This document shows, piece by piece, positions 12,756 to 24,339 of a DNA stretch of 64,000 nt (positions are counted from its first letter, which is position 1; each line of letters opens with the position of its first letter). The stretch comes from Lasiosphaeria ovina. Taxonomy: Eukaryota > Ascomycota > Sordariomycetes > Sordariales > Lasiosphaeriaceae. The position numbers and the translations under genes are program-made. The stretch is from contig JAULSN010000004.1 in assembly GCA_033439765.1 (NCBI GenBank), positions 2,614,001 through 2,678,000 of the forward strand, written 5' to 3'. The notes beneath the pieces were generated by a model that saw only the letters and a program-made list of their open reading frames with translations, ran no database searches and had not been told where the DNA came from.

Positions 12756-14430
12756 TCAGCTGAAATCGTCTTCCTCATTGGACGCCTCCTCCTCAACTAG
12801 ATCTGATCCGGCAGTCTCCATCGATCCGAGATAAGCCACCACGTGTTCATCGGCGAGTAGTGTGGTTTTCTGCAACATAGTTTTTTTTGTTCTGTTAGCG
12901 CTAGGCCCCAAATAGTCGGCGGCGTGTTTGGTGTGTAGGACAACCCAACCAACGGCAGGCTTCGGAGTCTCCGGTGCTGTGGCGTCAGTAGTGCGTTTTG
13001 ACTTACCTCTTCTTCCAAGGCTTCTATGGTGTCTTCTAGTATCTTTATTTCGATATTTCGAAGGAGTAGTGCAGCCTTTACACAAGTCTCTCTTGTTGTT
13101 GGGGAAGGCTCCGAGGTGGGCGGAGTACGGGGCTCTGCATCGGGCTGGGCCCGATCTAGTTGAGATTGCAGGCGCTCTTGAACGACTGTGACAACGCGCA
13201 AGCTGAACAGGGCGCTGAGTGGATGGCTTTGGACCAGAGTTTGAAACTCGGTCGTCTGATCCGTGACATCATCGCCTTGCCACAACACGTTCATTTCTCG
13301 CGTCTCGCGGAGAACCCTGAATTCCAACCCATCCTCTTCGTTTACGCACATGAGATATGCAAACGGGCTTCTCCAGGCAATCGACCCATTGCTCCGGGAC
13401 ACATGGACTTTCGGCGCTTCTCCGAAGGCGAAAAGCTTTGCCTTGGCCAACGGATCGTCCTGGAGCGGCTCCAGAGGGAGGACCAGACTTTCGACAGTCG
13501 AGTCGGGATCAATGAAGCCGTAGCTGAAAAGCATCTCTGCGGCAGACTTGGCATCACCGTAGCTGATGGATATCTCGTCGCCTTCAGAGATGCTAGTACC
13601 GGGTCTAAGAAGTAGGGCGACATCGTCTTTGGCGTTTTCGTCGTAATAGGCCGTTGGAGCGGCTGAGTGGTTTACCATGTCAATACAAGGCACCAGGGAC
13701 TCTCCGGATCTGGGCAACTCCAGACAGCGAGACCGATAGAGGGCGTCCAAGAGGATCCAGTCTCGGAAAGACACTGCTCCAGATTCCCATAGAGCCTCGT
13801 TCCAGCGAGGGATGTTTGACGAGGCTTCGTAGATGGATCCAAACTCGGAATCAAGTGACGAGATCTTGGCCGAGACGGCTGCCTCGAGGGAAGTGCCTCC
13901 AAGCAAAAGCCGCTCCTCTTCGGTCCACAGAGTCGGCAGCAGCACCGTCTCGGGCAGAAACTGGATGTATTCAGTCCAGGGATTCAAGACGCCCGCAGAA
14001 GAGTGGCCGATCCTGGAAGCCAGAGCGGTCTGGACAAGGAGAAACAACAGAATGTCTCCTCGTGCCGACTTTATTTATTGTCTTCATGGTCAGTGACTCC
14101 TTCCTTACGTTTATATAGAAAGGCCGAAAGGGAGACAAAGTAAGGCAGGGCAGGTACCTGATGTCCGACGGCATCTAGTAGCTCTCTAAATGTTCTGTCC
14201 TCCTTGGCGTATTCCTGGACAGCCTCGGCATTGAGGACGAGGTCATGAGGCACTGTGAGCAAGGCGGGCGTATCCAAAGTCTCGTCACTCGCTTCTGTCG
14301 TTAGATGGCTGTCACACACGACGCCAAAGCCTTTGTCCCCGGTATTGGCAATCTTGACATTGGTTAGAGTGACGTTGTTGAGATGTGCCCATACCGGAAG
14401 CCCCTCGATTGGGAGTTTAGGTGACGGCAT
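12756..14430 (-). CDS. SET-domain protein lysine methyltransferase (Rubisco-LSMT/SETD-like)
   Basis: Three exons, 14430-14158, 14068-13007 and 12869-12756, give 482 aa. The first splice restores HQ-SARGDILLFLLVQ and the last adds KTTLLADEHVVAYLG. The split SET domain is recognisable. The N-terminal part reads ANTGDKGFGVVC, a G-x-G-like AdoMet segment. The catalytic half carries LVPCIDMVNHS (NHS at residues 224-226) followed by EGDEISISYGDAKSAAEMLFSYGF. This is the N-H and S-Y-G pair of SET enzymes of the large-subunit methyltransferase type. A C-terminal helical region fits the substrate-binding domain of that group. The protein probably methylates a non-histone target. The target cannot be told from sequence. 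Intron 1 ends in AAAG, a weak acceptor. Confidence 0.87.
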
Positions 14431-14806
14431 TTGTGCTTGTCTTGTTGTCTTGATGAGGACTTTTGTTTCAACTTTCTCATAATTTCAAGACCCAATGGAA
14501 TTCGAGGCCATCGACTTTTGTTGAAGTTCATGGAAGTTGCATTGTTACAACCCGAACCCCTAAACAGGGCCAATGCCGGACACCCGACAAGGGTGCCCGC
14601 TACAAACCCCTGCCGCCTTATCGTTATCAGGCGGGGCAGATATTTTCCCACTGTTAGACAACCCCCACCACATAGCAACTGGAAGCGCATCGCGACGGCG
14701 TCCTACCCAGACGTACAATACATACCAACCCAGAGCCCGAATAGCGTTCCAATACCTGGACTGGCAGAACACCAAACCAGACACCGGGCCCTCTAACGCA
14801 ACTAGA
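14431..14806. promoter_or_regulatory. Shared divergent promoter of the SET and GTPase genes
   Basis: 376 bp lie between the two divergent start codons, so both promoters must share this interval. No specific box was identified. Confidence 0.5.
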
Positions 14807-16527
14807 ATGCCTCGAGACCCACTCATCGGCCTGGTTGGCAAGCCGAGCGCGGGCAAGTCGAGCACGCTCAACTCGCTAACCGATGCGACCTCCAAAGTCG
14901 GTGGGTAGTTTCACACGCACTCACCACCATTGAATCCAATCCGAATTGGCCCAAAGAAAGAGAGAGAGAAGAAAAGGGGGGGAAAGACACCAGGTCGCTG
15001 ATATGGCTCCTGCGCAGGAAACTTCCCGTATGGCCCCTCTTGTGTGTGGTTTCTTGGTGGAGGAGACAGGGGAATAATTGGGATAAAGGGGCTGGAGGGA
15101 GATGCACACTTTGGACATCTAATATATCTCTGTTTTCGTGCACACCCCGCTAACCAAGCGCCCAATCCCCTTCTCTAGCTTCACCACGATAGATCCCCAG
15201 CGGGCCATCGGCTACCTGCAGATAGACTGCGCGTGCGCGCGGTTCGGGGTGTCGGACCGGTGCCGGCCCAACTATGGGTCATGTGTTGACGGACGGCGCA
15301 GCGTGCCCATCGAGCTGCTCGACGTGGCCGGGCTGGTACCGGGCGCGCACGAGGGCAAGGGCCTGGGCAACAAGTTCCTCGACGACCTACGGCACGCCGA
15401 CGCCCTGATCCACGTCGTCGACGTGTCGGGCACCACCGACGCCGAGGGCAAGAACACGCGCGGCTACGACCCCTCGGTCGACATCGCCTGGCTGCGCTCC
15501 GAGATCGTCGCCTGGATCCGCGGCAACCTCATGCAGAAGTGGGGATCCATCCGCCGCCGCCACATCGCCGTCAAGGCCACCGCCGTCGAGACCCTCCAGG
15601 GGCAGTTCAGCGGCTACGGGAGTACGGCTGCCGTCGTCGCCCGCACCCTCGACCGCCTCGGCCTCAAGGAGCCCCTAGAGGACTGGAGTGGTATTGCCCC
15701 CTTTTTTCATTTCATATCATTTTTGCCCTCTTCCCCCTCCCTTATCAACCCCGACCCAGGCGAGATTATGATCAATGTCCCCTCTCCGCTTCCGCCTGCC
15801 TGACGCAATTACCGCAGACGAGACAATCGACCGCGTGGTGAACGCCTTCACGGACGAGAAGTTCCCGACGGTGATCGCGCTCAACAAGATCGACCACCCG
15901 GACTCGGACAAGAACATCGCCAAGATCGCCAAGATGCAGGACCCTAACACTATCGTGCTGTGCTCGGCTATCTCGGAGATCTTCTTGCGCAAGATGGCCA
16001 AGCAGGGCTACGTGCGCTACACCGAGGGCAGCGAGTTCGTCGACACGCGCGAGGACCTGGTCGCCGCCGGCGACCCCGACGGCGGCGGGCTCAAGGAGCT
16101 CGACGACAAGAACCGCACCCGCGTCGAGAACCTCAAGGACATGGTCCTCTACCGCTTCGGCTCCACCGGCGTCGTCCAGGTCCTGTCAAAGGCCGCCGAG
16201 ATCCTCGGCCTCGTCCCCGTCTTCCCCGTCCGCAGCACCGCCGCCTTCGGTGCCGCGTCGTCCGGCGGAGGAGCCGGCGGCGATGCCGCCAAGCCAGTCT
16301 TCCGCGACTGCGTCCTCGTCAAGAAGGGCTCTACCGTTGCCGACGTCGGCAGGAAGCTCATGGGGGACGCGCCCATTGCGTACATTGAGGGCGCTAGCGG
16401 AACGAGAGTTGCCGAGGACCAATTAGTCGAGCCTGGGAAAAACGACGTATGTTTTTTCTTCTTCTCTAGTGCTTACCTGTTACTGACGTTGCACCAGGTA
16501 TTATCATTCAAGATAGGACGAGGGTGA
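14807..16527 (+). CDS. Obg-like GTPase, YGR210/archaeal-type subfamily
   Basis: Four exons (14807-14904, 15179-15690, 15818-16446, 16498-16527) give 422 aa. Visible G motifs are G1 [12 protein letters not shown] (residues 8-19), G3 [14 protein letters not shown] and G4 NKID. A long insert follows, and the C-terminal part ends in SFKIGRG, as in TGS-domain ends. The family is a ribosome-associated or translation-linked GTPase of the cytosol; its exact role is poorly defined. The first intron is the weak point. The only phase-compatible join found uses GG|GTAGTT and CTCTAG, giving KVGG-FTTIDP. Relatives usually read KVGNFPFTTIDP, so either switch I is shortened or the splice is different. The stronger-looking donor at 14901 gives a frameshift with that acceptor. 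Confidence 0.87.
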
Positions 16528-17517
16528 GGTGGCACCGGTCCGAGGTCGTACCGGTCCGAGGTCGCGCCGATCTGTTGTTGCACAGGTCTGGGGCGGCACT
16601 ATGTCTCGCCGTGTTATAGAAATCTATTGTCATGGAAATTCCAGATCTAAAGCGGGCCCAGTGCCAATCTTGGGTTCTTAGATAGCAGCATCTGAGAGTA
16701 TATGGTTTCCACGCTGTAACGATTATGTTCTCTGTCCGTGAATTATATACTATGTTCCAGGGGTCGGGCCCCTGAGATTCGCTATTGGAACCCTTTCCGG
16801 AGCCCATTTTTAAATGGGAAAATCTACTCGGACTATAACTAGTTGCCAAAGGGTACGTTGAAATCTATATTCTTTTGGACCGTTGCCTACAGTCCGGGTA
16901 GACGTTAACTACAGTCCAAGTAGACTTTCTTCAGGCCTACAGCTCTATTGGATAAGTGACATGTCGGGGGTCCGGTGAGAACGGCTAGGTGGTCGACAGT
17001 GTAAGATTTCAGCACCTTCTAGATTTGAGCATATGAACTAGAATCAGGCAATTTCGGAGAGAATATATCAAGTGTGAATTGTCCTAGCTCGTAGCCCGAA
17101 ACTGTTGACTGTCGTAGGCTACCGCCGCACCAGCAGACAAAACAGATACCTGGTGCTTGGATACCTGAGAAATTGTGGCAATATTGGCTGCATACCCGGC
17201 ACAACGACAAACTGGGGTATAATGTTATTAGATCGAAAGCGAGGGACAGGGGGGGAAGCAAAAGGCTCAAAAGGAATGGGGAAGGGACCCCCAAAAGAAT
17301 CTCCCAAAGCTTTTTCTAACCAGCTTGCTATTAAATTAAACCCAGGAAACGCCGATGGAAAAAACAGGAAAGAAAAAAGGAGATGGGAACAATCAGTGAA
17401 AGAAAATGTGACCCCTTGCTCGACGAGAACACCACGCTGGGTATCGCAACTATGCCATGTGAACCCGTGGCCCGGAGGGCAAACGTAGGAGAGTGTTCAG
17501 GTGAAAGGTCTGCCTTT
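16528..17517. other. Intergenic, no gene seen
   Basis: About 1 kb between the GTPase stop and the Pmp3-like stop, so it contains two convergent 3' ends. There are short direct repeats: GGTCCGAGGTCG-type units at about 16538-16566, and two copies of a TACAGTCC...GTAGAC motif at about 16888-16926. A 113-codon minus-strand frame at 16508-16849 has no assigned family. Confidence 0.45.
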
Positions 17518-17856
17518 CTACCAGGTTATACAGATGGCGTGGGCGACTGCAGGGAGCCACTAATAGGAGTTAAGAAAGAGAAGGGGTTCTGATTAGCATT
17601 CTGGGCTTGATCTGTGAATACGAGGTGGGTTTGTAATGATATATGGGGACAATTATTTTCTCGTCTTTTATCGTGATGATGGACGAGCAGGAGCAGGAGC
17701 AGGAGCAGGCGTATCCGGACAACTTACCCCCAAAATCAAAAGAAATATGTTGATTACAAGGGCCAAGCCACAGCCTAGTCTCCGAAAAACAGTCACGGGC
17801 GGAAAGATAATGAGAAAGACGACATCCCAACAATCGTATCCCTGACTCTGATTCAT
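17518..17856 (-). CDS. Pmp3/UPF0057-family small membrane protein, two exons
   Basis: Exons 17856-17728 and 17559-17518 are joined across a 168-bp intron (GTAAGT donor, TTAG acceptor, phase 0), giving a 56-aa protein. The first exon encodes a short polar start and the hydrophobic DVVFLIIFPPVTVF, then GCGLALVINIFLLILG. The second adds WLPAVAHAICITW. This is the two-helix hairpin pattern of the Pmp3/RCI2 family: an FPP motif in helix 1, an invariant-like GCG turn, and an LG-W-P-x-x-x-HA segment in helix 2. Family members sit in the plasma membrane and influence ion homeostasis and membrane potential. The charged residues after FPP (FRR) and the Trp-ended C terminus are slightly unusual. An extra upstream exon cannot be excluded. 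Confidence 0.78.
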
Positions 17857-19653
17857 GATGACGGTATTGCCGAGGTTCTTCGGCTTGGGAGTAGGACTTG
17901 TTATGGGATTTGCCGAGAAAGGACGTCAGGGTCGGGCTTCTGGAAGGTATGAAGAGATCAGATGAACCTGTATTTGCTTTCGAGATACGATCACTTGTAG
18001 AAAAGGGCCAGCGTAACGGTGAACTGGAGTGGCATTCAAGATATATACGCATGTCATTGCGGGCCCACGGTTAGTAGCTGGATGGAAGACCAACAACTGC
18101 TCCAGAAGGGTCGTGTGCTTCAACCAGAGCCGGCCACCGCGGCCAACTGCCCGGCCAGACGTCGAGCCAACACTCAAAACTGGCACAATGTGGGAGCTGA
18201 GAAGAGCGATAAATACCCTCATCAGCAGACCACGCCCCTGGGTGCCAATTAGCCCCGTCGAGAAGAAATTCCAAAGTAAAGTAATTACAAAATCACAGTC
18301 AGTAAAACCTAACAGAGTCTGTTCCTCCGACATTTCAACCACAATCTCATCAGTAACCAAGCAAATAAATAGATGGAGGTTAACAACTGTTGAACCGAAC
18401 CAACCCAGCTTTGGCGGCACACGTCGTGGAGATGTGTCAGGCTCATTCGAAACCTTTCACGCCTCTCAGCCCAAAGCGGAACCGCGTGTTGGTAGTGCTG
18501 ATGGAGTGCGGTTTGTCAGAAGTCATCCCCGCTGAGCAGTTCCAGCCCTTCCAGGCTCCGGTCTGCGCAGGTCGGGTGCGCCAATAAGAGGCTATGGCTG
18601 TGCTGGATGAGATCAGACGGGGCACAGACGCGAAACCACCAATTTGGAAACATTCCATTTATTACTGGTAGCAAAGTTCTTGGGAAAGCCGCCCCACGAT
18701 GGCAACGTTTCACGCTTTCTCCCCTCTCTATTTTCCGCGCTCCAGTTTGGACTGTTGGACGTTGGAATTACCGCACGATGAGAGCTCATGTCGGGTGTTG
18801 GGTTCGCGTTTGACAAACGACCCTAGGATCCGCTTCGACACAACCGCCCAGGCGGCGTGTGCCGGAGCCCGCGGCCACCACCACCGCTGACGCCAAGATC
18901 TGTCAGCGTATGTGTGTGTGTGGGCAAGCTGTGTCTTCATACTGGACGTGCGGTTGGTTCGCAGCCGTCATCCCGCCACATTCGACGTAGGTAGGTAACA
19001 CTCAGATTTCGATGCACACAAAATTGAACCACCCCACAATCTGGGCCGCGCCACCCGATTCAAGTAGAATTCCGATGCGGCGGGAGTCCGATTGTGCTTC
19101 AGACACGATCGCTCGGTGGGTAAGGAATGGAACTAGGGGGCGGCGTGGAAGGTCAGATCAAACGCGCTAGGGGGCGTTTTTGCCTTCCCAGTCTCACTCT
19201 CATTCCCAGGCTCGTAAATCATCGTGACTGCTGACGCGAAAAAAAAATTAAATAATGGGCGTTGAAAGGACCCGATCAGCTTACGGCCATAGTGCCGGAC
19301 CGGGCGTGGACCGCCGAAGATGGAAGTGCAAGCGTCGCACGGGGCCGGCTCAGCAACCCAGTGAAGGCCAAGCCGGAGGGGCCCCGGCACACAGACCCAC
19401 ATGAGATCCCCGCTTAGCGGCGGCAACCCCCCACCTTTGAGCCCTAACGGAATTATTACAGGGCACACTTTTTCCCAAGGAAAAATCTAGCGCTCCTGAC
19501 CTCTCCGGCTGGCCCAAACCACCGCCATTTTTCCCACGACACCCCAAAGATTTTAAAGAGGCGCAGGATATCGACTTCTTTGCGACCTTCGACCCATCTT
19601 CACCTCCCACCGTCCAAATTTTTCGTCGGACACACCCCCCCCAGACCAACGCA
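17857..19653. other. Intergenic, promoters of the Pmp3-like gene (minus) and eL22 (plus)
   Basis: 1.8 kb of divergent upstream sequence. No gene is supported. A 164-codon minus-strand frame at 17926-18420 overlaps the expected Pmp3-like leader and shows no domain. A short GT tract lies near 18908-18923. Pyrimidine-rich sequence precedes the eL22 start. Confidence 0.45.
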
Positions 19654-20389
19654 ATGGCTCCCGTCGCTGCTGCTGTATGTTTCCTCAGACCCCGGCTTTG
19701 CTGCTGGCCCAGTCCCTCAGGTCACTGAGATGAATATGGACCATGGCGTGAAGCAGTAGGCTAAAGTTTGTGTGTGAAAACAGAAGAAGGGCAAGGCCCC
19801 CAAGACGACCAAGAAGGTGAGTGACAAAAAAAAACCATTCCATTCCTGATTGCCTGGCTGCGATTCCAACCGAGGAGTTGAGGGAGCGCGATGCAAGAGG
19901 GAGCATATCCAGCGGGATGAGGGGGGCGGTTCACTAACACTTTTTCCCACCACCCAGTTCATCATCAACGCTTCGCAGCCCGCGAGCGACAAGATCTTCG
20001 ATGTTTCGGCCTTCGAGAAGTTCCTGAACGACAAGATCAAGGTCGATGGCCGCGTCGGCAACCTCGGCGAGATCATCAAGATCTCCCAGCAGGGCGAGGG
20101 CAAGATCGAGATCATTGCGCACAACGAGCTGTCCGGCCGCTACCTCAAGTACCTGTACGGATGCCCCCCGCCCAATGCGCTTTCAAGCATTCCCCAAGCT
20201 ATACCGTAGCAGAGGATATTCTTCGTTGGATGCGAATGCTGACAATAACCACCCCGACGCAGGACCAAGAAGTTCCTCAAGAAGATGCAGCTCCGTGACT
20301 GGCTCCGCGTCGTGTCCACCTCCAAGGGTGTTTACGAGCTCAAGTTCTTCAACGTCGTTAACGACGAGGCTGAGGAGGATGACGAGTAA
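19654..20389 (+). CDS. rpl22: 60S ribosomal protein eL22
   Basis: Four exons (19654-19674, 19784-19816, 19958-20154, 20263-20389) give 125 aa. The first two exons are tiny: MAPVAAA and then [11 protein letters not shown]. The body carries [29 protein letters not shown] and a final acidic NDEAEEDDE tail. This is the hallmark order of eukaryotic L22e, a protein of the large ribosomal subunit near the exit tunnel. The length is typical. Intron-rich 5' ends are normal for ribosomal protein genes in this group. Confidence 0.96.
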
Positions 20390-20687
20390 ACGAAGCAAAG
20401 GAAACGGTCTTGGGATTTGGATGGGTTCGTTCATCTGGTTGGGAGAATTATACCAAAAAGGATAGACGGGCTGGCTGGTTGTCCTGCTGTCTGACCGTAG
20501 TGGGAAAACTAGGTCTACGAATCTGACAAGTCGCCCCTTAAGTGGCGGCGAGGCGTTCTGGCCAAAACAAGCCTGCTGCTATGCTCGTCTCTGTGAACTT
20601 GTCAATGTCGACCCGGGTATAATATATGCTATAAACAAAAACCATGAACCGTCTAAGGAAGTCGTCTAGTCTATATGTCGTGTCTCT

Positions 20688-21881
20688 CTATTCTGGCAGA
20701 GCGCGCATTGCCGCTTCAAACGCGACCAGCGCCATGGCATTGGCTGGGAAAGCCCGTAGGAAGCAGGGCAAGAAGCCGCGCCAGTAACCTTTGGCGCCTC
20801 CCTCCTTGTACACGGCCTTGGCAGCGTCCTTCCACCTTGGGAACCGCTGGACGCCATCTTTCAGGCCGCCGCCCAGGGGATCAGTCATGATGCGCTGCTT
20901 GACCACGTCGCAGGGATAACTCATGGTCCAGAAGACCTGGGCGCTCAGCCCGCCGGCCCAGAAGTTGATGGCCGGGGCGCTGAGGCTCGTCTTGGTGGCC
21001 AGCACGCGCGAGAAAACATCATAACTGCCCCACCAGAAGAAGAAGAAGCCGCGGAACAGCAGCGTCGCGCCCAGCCCGTGGTACACGCCCCTGATGCCGT
21101 GGTGCCGGTAGATCTTCTGCACGGCGTCGACCGGCCCGCTGTACAGCCGGTCGGCCTTCTTGGCCGAGTATTGGATCTGCAGCCGCGCCTTGATGTGCTC
21201 GACCGGCGCCGCCACGAAGCTCACCGTCGCGCCCGCCATGACCCCCGCGATCCCGTGGCCGTGGGCTGGTAAAGGTCGCGCCGGGTCGTGCAGTGGGTGC
21301 CCCGGCGGGTTGAACAGGTGCTCGCGCACGAGCCGCCGGTACACTGAGAGTGACCCCAGCATCACGCTATCCATGAACATCCAGCCCACCAACGGCGGCG
21401 TCGCTCCCTTGTACAAGCCCACCACGCCCTCGTTGCGCAGCGTCTGTGCGACGCACTGCAGCGGCCCTGTGAAGCGCGACGCGTCGGTCGTCTGTAGGCG
21501 TACTTTGATCGTGTCGAACGGGTGGCCGACTGTTTTGTCATCAGAGTTGCTCGTCAGCTAGGGGCGTAAGGTAAGGTGCGTGGTGAATCCCAAGGGCTTT
21601 GCTTGGGGTTTCCTTCTCTTCCTCGAGCCAGCTGCGTCAATGCGCCCGGAGTAGCCCAACCTCTTCTCCATCCATCATCAACGCCACCACGGCCGCCTCA
21701 AATAATTGCAGACGGGCAGAGGAAAGGAAAAAGAAATGCTGCGCGTACCGGCAAGTTTCGCAATCCCCGAGAAGATGCCGGCCACAAAGCCCTTGTAAGC
21801 CTTGTGGCTCTGCGCTGCCGCTGGCGCCGGCGCCGGCACCGGAGCTTGTTGCTGGCGATCCTTCATGTCGGGGGCGGCCAT
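20688..21881 (-). CDS. Mitochondrial carrier (SLC25) family transporter
   Basis: Exons 21881-21749 and 21529-20688 join across a 219-bp intron to give 324 aa. Three tandem carrier repeats are visible, each with a P-x-[DE]-x-x-[KR] signature: HPFDTIKVRLQT, APVEHIKARLQIQ and YPCDVVKQRIM. The N terminus is short and Ala/Pro/Gln-rich and precedes the first helix (GFVAGIFSGIAKLAG). The layout and the RGFFFFWWGSYD segment resemble the carnitine/acylcarnitine and basic-amino-acid branch, but the substrate cannot be assigned from these motifs. It should lie in the inner mitochondrial membrane. It is convergent with eL22, with 298 bp between the stop codons. Confidence 0.9.
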
Positions 21882-22539
21882 TGTGCGGCGCGCGTCGCGC
21901 TCGCTCGACGAGTGGAAGGGAAGGGAAAGGCGGGGGCCGGGGTGTGCTGGGTTTTAGGTATTTTATTCTTCTTTCAGGGTCGGTTCCGGTTTCACTCGCG
22001 CGCAAAAGATCGATTCGATGGTATTTTTATACAAATTGATTTATATAGATTATTTGTTTTTGGGAGCACAGGAAGGAAATGAGTGACGGTGTTGAAAACA
22101 CGATAAAAACAGTCAGGGAGCAGCCCCCCCCCCCCCCCCCCCCCCCACACACATAACTTCCATCTCCAAAATAAAATAAAATAAAATGGGAGACAGCTGC
22201 TGAGAGCTGCCCCGCGAGAGAGAGCAAGCACACAGACTGACAGACGGACAGGGAAGGGAGCTCTCAGCTCTTGTTCGCGCTTGGCTTGGCGGGGCCGAGC
22301 TCCGATGCAAGCTCCGTTCTCGGGGATTTCTTGTCTCAGCAGTCAAGACTCGAGCTCAAGCTCAGACCATTCCCGGGCGTTCATATTCCGTATTATTACA
22401 CCAACCCAAGACTTCTGGACAACCAATGCCTGTTTTTATAACCATAACCACCAAAATAACGAAAGTACACCACGTACTCTCACCACAAGACTCACAGTCG
22501 CACTGAGGCCCTGGTTGTAGACTAAGGTGATGCAGCCTG
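21882..22539. other. Intergenic, carrier promoter side
   Basis: No gene is seen. Contains a C23 homopolymer at 22124-22146 and an (AAAAT)4-like tract near 22169-22187. Confidence 0.5.
22124..22146. repeat. Poly-C tract (C23)
   Basis: A run of 23 C in the upstream region of the carrier gene. The length may be inexact because of sequencing slippage. Confidence 0.85.
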
Positions 22540-23867
22540 CTACTTCTCCCTCACCCGGCCAAGGGGAAAAGCCACGGGATTCCGGTGGTTCAGAGCCGCA
22601 CTGAAATCACGTACCGGCCCCGTATTGTCTCCTACCAGCGCCACCCATCTCCAGTCCTGCACATCTCGGCACGCTCCCACGCCGTGGTAGGCAGTGGTTG
22701 TGACTCGCCATCCCTCGACCGCCGGCTCGTACACTATCTGGCCCGAATCATGACGCCATGTCTCGCGCGCCTGTTGGCCGCGTTCGACCGTGGTGGTGTA
22801 GTCGGTCAGGCAGATGGTGCACGAGCCCGGCTCGTCGCGGCACGGCCTGAGGGCCGACCTGGCCCCGGCCCTCTTCTCCGCTTCGTTCCGCGGCGGCCGA
22901 TCCCAGGCTGGCCGCTTGTCGAGGCCGTCGTCTTCTCCAGGCCCCGCGGCCAGCGCCAGTACCCTCCGCAGCCCATGCCTGTGCTCGTAGAATTCGACCC
23001 TGCCAGGCATCACATGCGTGCAGACGCGGTTCCGCCGTCCCTCGTCGAGCGCCTTTCGCAGACAACTCCCTGTCCCTCCTATCGTGTGCGTTATGTTATC
23101 CGCAGGAAGAGCTCGTCGCCCACGATCCGCGCCGACAGACGCTGCTGCCAGTAATGTATGCCGCCTAAGCTGGACGCCCACCCCACTACTCCCTTGCTCT
23201 CCAGATCGAGGTTTTCTAGAGGCAGTCCCTTGGGAGCACCGTAGAGGTGGCGATTCGTGACCAGGCGTACGTGTGCAAAGGATCTGCGCATATGCCATGT
23301 ATTAGGGGCCAGCTATACATGCTCGTAGGAACTGTTGACAAGTAACGAAACCAAGGTAGGTAGTAAGAAGCCGACTCTCTCTCGGCACACGTACATTTTG
23401 TATTCAGACGTCCCGGGGCTAAAGAAGAGCAGCCACGCAGCATGTTTGGCGTCCTCGAGGAGCGGCGGCGAATGTCGGGCGTCGTGGAGGAACCGCCACT
23501 GCTGCTCGCACTCGGGGCTGCCTTCTCCAGGAACCCACGGAGCCCACCGCGGCGAGAAGCTGTGGAGCCTGCAGCACCTGGCGCATGAGAAGAAGCGCTC
23601 GCCGAGATCCCGCCCCAGCAGGAGCAGGAGGCTGCTCCGGCACTGCTGGCCGTGGTCGTTGCTACCGAGCAGCAGCTTCGCCGTGTCGGCCCGCAGGATG
23701 CGGAAGAGACACCGGCATGTGAGCGAGAGCGCCAGGGTGCCTTCGGGGGCAGCTGAAGACGCGAGATGGTCTGCGATGCACAGCACTATTTCGACGGGCA
23801 GGTTCAGGAGCGGCGGCACATAGGGGGCACGCCGCCGCCAGACGAGATTAGAGAACAGATGGCCCAT
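22540..23867 (-). pseudogene. F-box-like protein gene interrupted by a 5-bp tandem duplication
   Basis: The start chosen is the ATG at 23867, shortly before an F-box-like segment (LNLPVEIVLCIADHLA... CRCLFRIL). Exon 1 (23867-23395) joins exon 2 (23283 leftward) through a GTACGT donor and CAG acceptor, giving EYK-ISFAHVRLVTNRHLYG. The frame then reaches DELFLRIT and stops. The conserved continuation ITHTIGGTGSCLRKALDE lies one frame away and stays open to 22540, including SCTICLTDYTTTVE and WRVTTTAYHGVGACR. At the break the plus strand shows GTTATGTTAT (23090-23099), a perfect 5-bp duplication. The conserved blocks of fungal F-box proteins with this CxxC tail lie on both sides. Alternatives are a sequencing error or a truncated but functional allele. 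Confidence 0.75.
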
Positions 23868-24085
23868 TGCGTTTTGATGGATGACGGTCAGTGACAACGA
23901 GCGAGCCACTCGTGCAGTCTTTCGAACTTTGTGACGCGAACGAACGACTTGTGGCTTATTTACTCCCCTCCCCCGGGGCACGTGCCGTATACCTTCTGTC
24001 GTGTGTATATAGCCTAGGTAGAGCTCTGACGACCGCAAGTGTCTCCTTTTTTGGGATGGTCTACCGTAGCTCAGAATCCACCAGT

Positions 24086-24325
24086 TCAGGTGACATGAAC
24101 TGGTTGATGTCGACTTGTCGCCAATGTTGCCTCTCGCGGTATTCCGCCAGTGGTCTTCCTCGTCTCTGCTCCGAGCCCTGTGTCGCTTGCATCAGTCGCG
24201 ATGTGGTAGCTCTTTCCGTGATCGCACCCGACAACTATATTGTTCTGGATGCTCTTGCAGATGGTCTGGATAAACTCATCGTGTTTGGAAGTCCATTCTG
24301 GCGCCTCTTTCTCAAGGTGGTCGTG
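24086..24325 (-). mobile_element. Remnant of a Ty3-like retrotransposon RNase H region
   Basis: A minus-strand frame of about 80 codons reads through EWTSKHDEFIQTICKSI and then SYHIATDASDTGLGA. This resembles the reverse-transcriptase/RNase H connection of Ty3-type elements, where TDAS-x-x-G-x-GA is the active-site neighbourhood. It is bounded by stop codons, and neither integrase nor LTRs were recognised nearby. It is best read as an isolated, decayed scrap. The plus-strand frame over the same bases (to 24331) is its shadow. Confidence 0.55.
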
Positions 24326-24339
24326 CTATAGTACGGAGT

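Noticed and set aside
16716..16780. Possible LTR start (TGTAACG...)
   Set aside because: No matching end, target-site duplication, primer-binding site or internal element could be found.
17926..18420. 164-codon hydrophobic minus-strand frame
   Set aside because: It lies in the likely leader of the Pmp3-like gene. Hydrophobicity is scattered and there is no family pattern.
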